A DNA stretch of 64,000 nt, from positions 70,603,400 through 70,667,399 of the forward strand of contig NC_053144.1 of assembly GCF_016808335.1 (NCBI RefSeq). Direction: 5' to 3'. The position numbers and the translations under genes were made by a program. The DNA comes from Panicum virgatum. Taxonomy: Eukaryota > Streptophyta > Magnoliopsida > Poales > Poaceae. The notes beneath the pieces were generated by a model. That model did no database searches. It saw nothing but the letters and a program-made list of their open reading frames with translations, and was not told the origin of the DNA. Below are positions 55,145 to 64,000 of this stretch, piece by piece (the first letter of the stretch is position 1; every line of letters begins with the position of its first letter).

Positions 55145-55422
55145 TGAGTTGCATGCACTGACCAGTTCAACCCAAAAGCTTAAGCTGATGGGGAGATGTT
55201 GGCAATTCACCTATATTCCAACACTCCCCCTCACGTGGAGGCTCCCTCATGCCTCAGACGTGGAATAGGAGCGAGCAACAATTATTTTATTTAATTGCGC
55301 TAACCAGGATTCGAACTCGAGACCTCTGGCTTTGATACCATATTGAGTTGCATGCACCGACCAGTTCAACCCAAAAGCTTAAGCTGATGGGGAGAGGTGG
55401 GCAATTCACCTATATTCCAACA
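55145..55422 (-). mobile_element. TRIM/SMART-type miniature LTR retrotransposon
   Basis: Two direct 79 bp LTRs lie at 55145-55223 and 55344-55422. On the minus strand they start TGTTGGAATATAGGTG and end GCAACTCA. Between them lies a 120 bp interior. A primer-binding site TGGTATCAAAGCC (55328-55340) sits three bases from the 5' LTR, and a polypurine tract GTGAGGGGGAG (55224-55234) abuts the 3' LTR. There is no coding capacity. The LTRs differ at a few positions (GATGTTGG versus GAGGTGGG). No matching TSD was found, so it is not young. Size and layout fit the terminal-repeat miniature elements of grasses. Confidence 0.88.
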
Positions 55423-56161
55423 GCAACAAATCAAATATTTTCTTTCATCATACTGATACTTATTTGTGCTCCTCAGGAGGTTAAAATGATCATAACATGA
55501 TTTTTCCCTCTGAACAAGACATTTGCTGCTGAAAATTTCAATGAATAGATCTTGATCATGTTTCACTGTGCTTTCAATAGTAGAGTGCTACTGGTTATCA
55601 TCCAATCACCAATACATTTTTTTGGCACCCTTCGATCTACTGGATACTAATTGGAAAAGCCTACCAACTCTACAAGTGTACAGGTACAACCAGAAAATAC
55701 ATACATAGATATGCACATCATGTAATACAATAAGATCTAATGTTCTTCCTATGGCAAGAAAAAGCAGGCTCTTCCCACTTCTCCAAAGAATAAATAAATG
55801 AGTAAAAAATTCCCTATACACACGGAGTCGGGGTCAACTTGCCACGCTGGAATTGAGAGCTCCAGTTAGGCACCAACCCTGGTTGAGCTAGCATCCCATT
55901 GACTGATGAAGGTTGGGATCTCTGGTATGAGGTTTATATTCTAAGATTCTGGCAAGAAAAATATATCACAAATAGAGCTCTGGTTTGAGATTCTCTGGTT
56001 TGAGATTCATATTCTGAATTTCTGGCCAGAAAAAAAAATCCATGTCAGAAGTAGATCTCAGGCTCAGCGTGGACTGACCGTCGATGCTGTGAGTTAGGCA
56101 TGTGCAGCAGGCAATAGTTGCACAGCTGCAGCAGATTGGATGAACGAATCCTCTATGGTCT
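55423..56161. other. Spacer and FRA8-like 3' region
   Basis: No gene. A short repeated CTGGTTTGAGATTC step occurs at 55980 and 55997. The 3' untranslated end of the FRA8-like gene is expected near 56000-56161. Confidence 0.5.
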
Positions 56162-58266
56162 TCACCTCCAGGAGCCAACATACCTTCTCTGAGACTGGTC
56201 TAGCAAAATCTCAAGTTCCCTCAACACTTGCCATGTAGCATCTCCCACTTCCATTGGGCGGTTGAAAACCAGTGCCTTCCGCTTCATTGGATCCCACAAG
56301 TTCTTCTGTATTCTGGTCAAATTGGTCGCCACAACATGATCGAGCACCGTCTCAAGACTGGCTATGTCCTTCTCAGCTACCTGCAATGAGATTTCTGGCC
56401 ACCGAAGGACAGAAGGGAACGGCAGACGTATGTTATCAGCAATTATGACGGGAATGCAGCCGAGGAGGACTGATTCCACAAGCCGAGGACTCCATGGAGC
56501 CCATCCCAGCGGACAGAGACAGAACAGAGAACGAGCCATTTCTGATTGGTAGTTGTCGAATCGCTTTCTCTTAAGATAAAACTTGCGATTGCGACCATAA
56601 TGCTGTAGTAGCTCAGTCCTCACCTTCCTGTTATAAGGAGAAGGCATTAAAGTCACAATTTAGCTTATGTTTCAAGACCTTGCCATTCATATGTGGAAGT
56701 ATTGATGAAAACAGAACTATTGTGGATGAGGCAGGAACTAGGAATATCCCCTAAATCAGATCCCTTTACAAGTCATCATGGGATAATTGCTATATGAAGC
56801 GACTAAACTTAACGAGAAGCAAGGGTTTGCTTACTTGCTGTAGAAGCGGCCACTAATGTTCTTGGGGTGCACCTCCATTTTGCCCCGGAAGAAGGCAAAA
56901 ATGTCCCTCCGCACCTTTTCTGGCTCCGGTAGCTCATGAGACACCTCTGGTGGCACATGAGGTGGGATCACCACATGCTCCACCTCCTGACATACGTGAT
57001 GGCCCTGCACACCAAATGTCTGCAGCAGGATGGATCTCTTCAGGAACTCTGGTATGCCGTCGGCGATGGCCACATCCTCCTAATGAAAAAGAAGGAACAT
57101 TGATTTTAGTGAAGAGGAAGTTCCCTTAAATAAGCAGGACTGGCAAACTGAGTGGAATGAATTGTAAATTTTGAGTTCCATCAAGGCACCGCAAGATGAA
57201 TTCCTAAAATCTGGGGTGAGAAATTAGATGGCCTACGGTCAGTTTGGCAATAATTAAATGAGCTCAGTGAGTATCATCAGTTTTGGATTTTAGAAGCAGC
57301 TTCATTAAGATAAGATGCATTCCATAATCCAGAGGGATGAATGAATCCCAGTAACGAATAGCAGTTGCCGCTGCTCTATGCCATTTCCAAGTCCTAATGA
57401 AAAAGAAGGAACGTTTTAGTGAAGTAGAAGTTCCCTTAAAATAAGCAGGACTGGCAAACTGAATTGTAAATTTTGATTTCCATCATGGCACGGCAAGATG
57501 AATTCCTAAAATCTGGGGTGAGAAATTAGATGGTCAGTTTGGCAATAATTAAATGAACTCAGTGAGTATCATCAGTTTTGGATTTTAGAAGCAGCTTCGT
57601 CAAGATAAGGGGATTGCATTCCATAATAATCCAAGGCAGAGAGTATTTGTATTTGCGAGCACAGCACGCAACAAACAAGTGACTGACCATGGGATGGAAG
57701 CAGGCGCCGAAGTCGTGCGAGGCGACGAAGACGTGGTCGGCCCCGGCGGAGCGATTCCAGTAGGGCATCTGGGTCCGGAGGAGGTGGACGGCGTCGGCGA
57801 GCAGGCCCCGCGCGTGCGAGAGCGAGGGGAAGCCGTTGGGCGTGGAGAAGTTGCAGGAGACGTAGACGGGGACGAAGAAGAGGTCGGCATCGTCGGGGCG
57901 CGCGGCGCGGCCGGCGTAGGCCAGCAGCGCCTCGTGCACGGCCACCTCGGCCGCGAAGAGGTGGCGGGCGCAGCGCGCGTCGGCGGCCACCCAGTCGCGG
58001 TTGAAGCGGGCGGGGAGGTCGTAGACGTAGATCCGAACGGGGGGTGCGCCTGCGGTGGTGGCTGAGAGGGCGCGGGCCTTGGAGCGGAGGAAGGCGGAGC
58101 GCCGGAGCGGCGCGGCGGCGGGCGGCGTGGGGGAGATGAAGAGGTAGAGGGAGAGGGCGAACCAGAGGAGGAGGAGGAGAAGGGACGTGGAGTGCTTCCG
58201 CAGCCTGCCGGCGAGGGTGGGAGCTGCTGGGCTTTTCCTCGGCGGCGGCTTGGGATCTCCTCTCAT
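56162..58266 (-). CDS. GT47 xylan glycosyltransferase, FRA8/IRX7-like
   Basis: Three exons: 57688-58266, 56835-57079 and 56162-56627, giving 429 residues. A short basic N-terminus precedes one hydrophobic segment (about residues 28-46, LLLLLLWFALSLYLFIS), a type II Golgi anchor. A proline-rich stem follows, then the exostosin domain: VRIYVYDLPARFNRDW, DADLFFVPVYVSCNFST, ADHVFVASHDFGACFHPM, EDVAIADGIPEFL, FFRGKMEVHPKNISGRFYSK, and the GT47 core RSLFCLCPLGWAPWSPRLVE with GCIPVIIAD. This pattern is that of FRA8/F8H/IRX7, which acts in making the xylan reducing-end sequence in secondary walls. Length is close to the Arabidopsis proteins. No motif is missing. Intron 1 contains a tandem duplication with a second copy of the acceptor. 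Confidence 0.92.
57079..57650 (-). repeat. Imperfect tandem duplication in FRA8-like intron 1
   Basis: A unit of about 255-314 bases starts CCTAATGAAAAAGAAGGAAC at 57079 and again at 57393. It continues through CCTAAAATCTGGGGTGAGAA and ATCATCAGTTTTGGATTTTA in both copies. The left edge of each copy carries a TTTTTCATTAGG acceptor, so intron 1 has two equivalent-looking acceptors. Confidence 0.9.
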
Positions 58267-59701
58267 GGCGCTCCAGGCGAGGGTCCTCGGAGCTGACAGC
58301 TGAGCGGAGGAAGGCTTTGCCTTTGCTTAATTGCTTTGCTTTGCTTAAAATTGCTTTGGGGCGTCATGATTTGGGTTGGGTGGTTGCCTTAATTGGCTGG
58401 TTGCTGCTGCCCCAGCAAAGCAAAGCAAAGCAAAACAGAGCTTTTCCCCTTCCTCGCTCCAGTCCAGTCACTGATGATTGATTCTACGAGGAGCCCGATG
58501 TAACACTGGATGCGTGCTCAGATGTGAGATAAAAGTAATACTTATTGGCTGGTGGCTGGAGCTGATTTGGCGTGAGAGATGTTGCTAATTGTTAACAGAA
58601 CAAATTTAGAGTTTTTTTTTGTTAAAATTCATACTCGTGCATTTCTCCACGTACACATGGACAAACAATATCCCAAAACGTTATATAATATATATAAAAA
58701 AGAATGACTAAAATCTCTTATCAATTCACTTAGACTATTAGCCGCTGCACTTAATTAGAAGATGGATAGTATCTTTAAGATGAAGATATGAAAACCGTTA
58801 GCCAGAAAAAAAGACGTTTTTATATTTTTGTTGGTTGATTGTTTTCTGAAATTAATATACATGCTACTATAAATTTGCAGCCAAGCAGAAATGTTGTGCT
58901 TTCTTTTGCAATACACGGTACAGAAATATTTTCAAGGTTTTATAGGCATCGTGTAGTTGATAGAGCATGTCATTTATTACTAAAATGCATTTGCGCACAA
59001 ACCAACCAACCATAAGTTAAGGTGATCTGTTAATGTTGTAATGGGATCTCTTCCAAAGTCAGCCCAACCAAACAAATGCATCTGCGCATGAACCAACCAA
59101 AATATGATTACTTTGTTGCAAAGGTATAAATCTTTCTTTTTTTTGAACGGCCAAAGGTATAAATCTTGATGCAAAGTAAAAAAAAATACCATTTTGAGGG
59201 AGGAGCCGAGACAGAGAGGGAACGTGATCCAGTCTTCTGGAGAACAAAGGAACGTTCGATCTGCTGACACGTGTTGAGCTGTGGTCCGTCCGATGCTTCG
59301 CAAGTCCGAGCGTGGTTGAGCCGTCGCCGTCCGATCGCTCCCCACTACTCCGGGAGGAGTTGGGAGAAGAGGTCAAAAAGGCCAAACCTGGGCCCACTCG
59401 ATTTAGGCAAAGGCAAACCACCACGTCATGAGCCGCGTGGACGCAGTGTATAGACCGCACAAGGCGTGCTTAATAATATACTAGTAATAATAATAATAGA
59501 CCGGGTGCACGTCCACGCGGGATGCCCCTCTCCTTCCCTTCTCTCCCTCCCTCCCTCCCCTGAAGGGAATTCCCCTCCTCCGTCTCCCGTCTCCGTCCCC
59601 CGCCGCGAGTGCGAGTGCGAGAGCTCGCCAGATATTTTTTGCCCGCGTCGCCTCCGCCTCCCTCCTCTCCGTTCCGCGCTCACGAGCCCCGGGGGGAAGC
59701 C
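58267..59701. promoter_or_regulatory. Divergent intergenic region between FRA8-like and SEX4-like genes
   Basis: The two genes are transcribed away from each other, so both promoters lie here. Near 58325-58440 GCTTTGCTTTGCTT and its inverse AGCAAAGCAAAGCAAAGC occur on either side of a short loop. A CTGGTGGCTGGAGCTGATTT stretch near 58547 resembles the inverted MITE sequence at 13735. Partial direct repeats with ACCAACCAA occur near 58998 and 59092. No TATA box was fixed with confidence. Confidence 0.45.
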
Positions 59702-62700
59702 ATGAACTGCCTCCACAACCTGCTCAAGTAAGCCGCCCCCTCCTCGATCCGCTTCGATTTCTCCTCGGCAATGCCTCGCCTGCTCGCTCCGCTCATGGAT
59801 TTCCTTGTCGAATTCTCTCAGGGAGCCTCCAATCGTGGGATCCAGGTCCATGAGGCGGCCCTCTCCGCTCAATCTGGTGAGCCCCGGATCCATTCCACGC
59901 CGTGGATTTTCCCTCTTTTTTTTCCTGATTTGTTTTGTTTTTGGGTGTTCAGGCGATGGTTCGTGGCGGGAGTCGCCGATCAAATACCGTCAAAACTGTA
60001 AGCATTAGCACCGCCCTGTCATTTCTGATTTCATTTCTCCACGGAATGGTTATCCATCCTCATAAGATTAGGTGCCTGCATTGACACTGCGCGGGGATGA
60101 CGCTCAACTGTACAATGTTGTCTCTTGGCAGGTACAGCCACCTGGGGCGACCACTTCTGGTGCAGAGAACAGCGCCCTCGAGGTCGGCACTGAGAAGTCC
60201 GAGGTGTACAGCACTAACATGACACAGGCCATGGGAGCAGGTAACATCCATGTCTGCTTCTGAATTCATAGCCACAACATAGTCATATAGGTTAGGTGTC
60301 GCAATCAAAGTCTTGAGCAGACCATTCCAAACAAACACGCATTGACATTTTCCTTTAGTCCGCTTCACCGACTTGTACTGATTATGAATACTTGCTGCAC
60401 CTAAAAATTTTGCTCTTGCAACTCTCCTTTCGCTCTTTCACGTGATCTAGTGTTATTCCTCCAATAAAAATTATTCCCCATTGATGCTTTAACACTGTGC
60501 TTGCCATCAAATTTTCCGATAACATTGCGCTTTTAGTAAGTTCAGTCTATTAACATTTCTGAAATGTTTTCCCCTCTATAGTGTTGACATATAGACATGA
60601 GCTCGGAATGAACTACAATTTCATACGCCCAGACTTGATTGTGGGCTCCTGCTTACAGGTTCTCATCGCAGACTCTTTTTTTTTTGGACAAAAAACTGCT
60701 TCTAATCTCTGTTTAATTATCTGCATTTGTGTGCAGAGTCCGCTTGATGTCGATAAGCTTCGAAAGATTGGTGTGAAAACTATATTCTGCTTGCAGCAGG
60801 ATTCGGACCTTGAGTATCCCTATCAATATTTTGTAGCGCATAATCTGCTTACCTATACAATTCTTTTGATCTGCAACAATCAATATGATACGGCTTCAAG
60901 GGCTCAAATTTACTAAAATCCAGACAACTTATTTACTAGATTTACCTTATGATTGGTATGAGTGGCACGTGATTTGCCATCCTGACCCACTTTAAATGAC
61001 TCAGATGGTCCCGCATATCAATGACCACAGATGGTCCCAGCTACCAATGACATTCCCCATAATAGTGGTAAAAAAAGTCAAATGATCTAATTTAGTGGCT
61101 GTAAAGTTAATCCCTTCATTTTAGCAAGAAAGACAAGAAAACAGTCTTGGTCTTTGCGATTTGTTATGAATTATTGGATGCTACCTCTGATTAGAATTGA
61201 GAAACTACTTGGGCTACTCCCTTTCTATGTCAATCTCTACGAGAATGAACTTCTGCCCCAGTATTCTAATTTCGTATGTAGCTATGCTGGCCTATGCAGC
61301 ATGCGACATCTTCTAAAAGTCCATTTAGTATTTTACTGAAATAATTTCTGTTGCTTCCAGTGCCATATAATGCTTCTGTTCCGGGAATATATCTTCCTTG
61401 ACCAACTAACTTGTTCAGATACTTTGGAGTTGACATCCGTGCCATTCAAGATTATTCTCTAAAATTCAAAGATATTGAGCACTGCCGTGCTGAAATTAGG
61501 TATCCAAACAGTCACAATACCGTTATTTCATATTGGAAGTTTGGGCCTAAGAACTTTGGTTAGACATTGTTAGGATGTTGGTGTTGTTTAATTCAGTTCG
61601 GAAAATCTTTTTCATCATGATTACTGGTGTAGTGACACATCAGTAAAGTCTGAAAGATGTATAGTTTCATGAGGGAAATAGAGAACCTGTATTTCCATCG
61701 AACGGCACAGCCAATTTCTATGTCCTTTCTGTTGTCTTTAGTGTGCATATTTGAACTGGTCTAATGTTTCATTACACCAGGGATTTTGATGCTTTTGATT
61801 TGCGGTTGAGGCTTCCTGCTGTGGTTAGCAAACTGCACAAGCTTGTCAACCGTAATGGTGGTGTAACATATATTCATTGCACTGCTGGACTTGGAAGAGC
61901 TCCTGCTGTGGCAGTAGGTTCACATAGCCTTGTTTTGTTCTGTTTCCCAATACATCCTACTGTATTTTACAGTCCTTTTGTTTCTGTAGAATTGTGCTCC
62001 ACTAGATTTACATTATTTTTATATGTTGCAGTTATTCATATTGAATGAAATAAAACCCTTTTTTTATAAGAAAGCCATGCCTATATGAATAGGACATAGT
62101 ACTAAATACCTACCCACCCGAATTGTAAAATTATGCCAGGAGAAAAACAGAAAATCATCCCGTTGTGCACTGAATATGTGCTGCAATTTGTGGCTTTGTA
62201 GCGCTTCAATAACCTCAAGATGTCTACACTGATTTAAGATTCTAGTTTCTCATTACAAGTTATGCAGCTGAATTAGGAAATGGTACTTGAGGGGATACAT
62301 TATTGGCTACAGTTTGATGTTTTGAACAGCATTGGGTGCCGGTGTTTGATATTCTTTTCGTTTTCTAACTCCGAGCACTTCTTGTAAAATTTCAGCTTGC
62401 TTATATGTTCTGGATTCTTGGGTACAGTCTTAATGAAGGACATCAGCTACTTCAGGTAATTCATATGCTGTTGATACAATGCTTAACTACTTACTTCTGT
62501 GAAACATTCAACAGTTTTGGTGGGGACAAAGGAGACAAATAAGCCTATTATATGTGCACTCGAAAACCAACGACTAATCAACGGTTGTTTGTGTGAATGT
62601 TGCGGGTTCTGCTCCTCTGTTCTCTACAGTAAATTTATGTTTGTAGGCCCGGTTCTGTTACCACATGGCTAGTTGGCATGTTCTGTTAATTTATCTGCCT

Positions 62701-64000
62701 TTTAAATTTATTTTTTAAATTTTGTAGAGTAAAAGGGCTTGCTTTCCAAAGTTGGAAGCCATTAAGTTGGCAACTGCTGACATTGTAAGTGAATGGCAAT
62801 ACTGTTTTCTGAGTGGTTGTTATGATGGAGAGATGAATAGTGCCTACATATGGTGAGTCATAGATATTTCTGCTAAGTGGTAACTGTCTTGTTATTTAGC
62901 TGACGGGATTATCCAAAAATACAATCACTTTGAAGTGGGAAGATGATAGTTCTTCTGTTGAAATTTCTGGGCTCGACATTGGCTGGGGTCAGGTACATTT
63001 TTCCTTCACCTGTGTGTTACATATTTGGGTATTTAAAGAACTTCCAAATTACAGCTGAATAGGAGCAAGACATTTATTCAAGCAGCAATAAATTAGGGGC
63101 AGATATATGTTATAACATTGTTATCACTTTTATTCTGTATATGTCTTATCAGTGGCGTTAAACTAGTAATATGCCCATCTTCAGTTGCTTAGTGGATTAA
63201 ACTAGGTCAGCCATATAAATTTCATCATTCAAGCTCAGAAACAATATGTAAAACAAGAAGACCCTTGTCCTGGCTAATGCTTAAGATTGATGGTGATTTC
63301 AAGTAGCATAATTATGAGAAGCAAACTACTGACAACAAAGCTATTTTTATGTGGGGTGTCAAGTTGTGAACATCACAACCATCCAAGACAAATAATTTTG
63401 GTTTCAGATAATTCTTCCTTTTGCCATATGCACTCAATTGTTACATTTTTGTAGCATCAGGGTACTATCTGCTACAGCTTGCACAACTTATGTTGTACAG
63501 TCTAGTTTGTATAGAAGTTCCTCACAAATATGATTGCTCCTCACATTCTCTAGGGGCTATGATGGTTGGTCAGGACCATGTACATCTTAATTACTTACAT
63601 GTGCAATTGATTTTTCCCTTCATCCTTTCAGAGGATCCCTTTGACATATGATAAGGAGAAAGGAGCTTGGTTTCTGGAGAAAGAGCTGCCTGTGAGTATA
63701 CTCAATTTTTGTCAATAACGTTATATTGAAATACAACTGTGGCCATCCCGTCATTCCATGTCCTAGTGATACTGGACCTTTTGGAGGCATAGAGGATGGC
63801 TACGATTTTTTTTCCCAATAAAATAGTGGTTGCCATACCTTGTAAACAAAATGTACTATTGAAGTATACACTTCCCATATGGCTGTACTGTATCTTACAC
63901 CTTTTTGGGTGTCTGTTTCCTGAAGGAAGGGCGGTATGAATACAAATACATAGTGGATGGCAAGTGGGTGTGCAATGAGCATGAGAATATAACCAAACCG
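59702..64000 (+). CDS. SEX4: SEX4/DSP4 phosphoglucan phosphatase (3' end outside window)
   Basis: Thirteen in-phase exons: 59702-59727, 59822-59876, 59953-59997, 60132-60240, 60582-60658, 60737-60813, 61419-61499, 61781-61913, 62396-62455, 62728-62784, 62900-62992, 63632-63691 and 63926 onward, giving 316 codons so far. The N-terminus (MNCLHNLLK, basic and Ser-rich) fits a plastid transit peptide. The dual-specificity phosphatase domain runs from about [20 protein letters not shown] to [15 protein letters not shown], with active site HCTAGLGRA (Cys190, Arg196, the CX5R loop of glucan phosphatases). A family 48 carbohydrate-binding module follows ([20 protein letters not shown] to [11 protein letters not shown]). 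SEX4 removes phosphate from starch glucans so that amylases can act at night in chloroplasts. The gene continues past 64000. Confidence 0.95.

Noticed and set aside
57600..58065. Open frames opposite and out of phase with exon 1 of the FRA8-like gene
   Set aside because: Shadows in GC-rich coding sequence; the exostosin domain is clear in the chosen frame.

Overview
The window is nuclear DNA from a grass, most likely a panicoid such as a sorghum or sugarcane relative. The evidence is short-exon plant genes with GT-AG introns, long GC-rich Ty3/Gypsy LTRs, SIRE/Maximus-type Copia LTRs, many Tourist- and Stowaway-like MITEs, and gene models that match grass families. Everything was read by eye without alignment, so exon borders are predictions. 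The panicoid assignment is an inference.

Left third (1-20000): a repeat block. The end of a Gypsy LTR runs off the left edge (1-2004). A nearly pristine Gypsy chromovirus (3208-13710, TSD CTTGT, two 3.38 kb LTRs) lies in an older MITE and lacks Gag, protease and most of RT. Next come a Tourist MITE, a Harbinger transposon (14936-18646) whose transposase is interrupted by a Copia-type LTR, a tRNA-Asn(GTT) gene (18966-19039) and a GC-rich TIR element (19220-19989).

Middle (20000-45000): a small conserved plant gene (20154-21186, +); a plastid-type DEAD-box helicase resembling RH50 (21673-24668, -); and a LEUNIG-like corepressor gene (25062-38269, -). An intron of that gene holds a complete, very young SIRE/Maximus-type Copia element (27996-36967, TSD GGGTA). 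One WD40 exon of the gene appears frameshifted. Then follow MITEs, a LINE-like insertion with an 18 bp TSD, and a sterol 4-methyl oxidase gene (43252-44862, +).

Right third (45000-64000): a MITE-rich spacer; an RFWD3-like RING/WD40 locus that seems split, with a RING half at 50915-52657, a WD40 half at 48962-49889 and LINE and SINE debris between; an ACR2/CDC25-type phosphatase/arsenate reductase (53379-54278, +); a 278 bp TRIM element; a GT47 xylan glycosyltransferase of the FRA8/IRX7 type (56162-58266, -); and a SEX4/DSP4 phosphoglucan phosphatase (59702 to the right edge, +). From memory, ACR2, FRA8-like and SEX4 homologues are also neighbours near one end of rice chromosome 3, so this end looks like conserved grass synteny.

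The genes are unrelated housekeeping functions: plastid RNA metabolism, transcriptional repression, sterol synthesis, ubiquitin ligation, arsenate/redox or cell-cycle phosphatase, xylan synthesis and starch breakdown. I found no CRISPR array, phage, operon or biosynthetic cluster. The most unusual material is the defective but recently inserted Gypsy element, the young Copia element with one in-frame TGA between Gag and Pol, and the two apparently damaged host genes.
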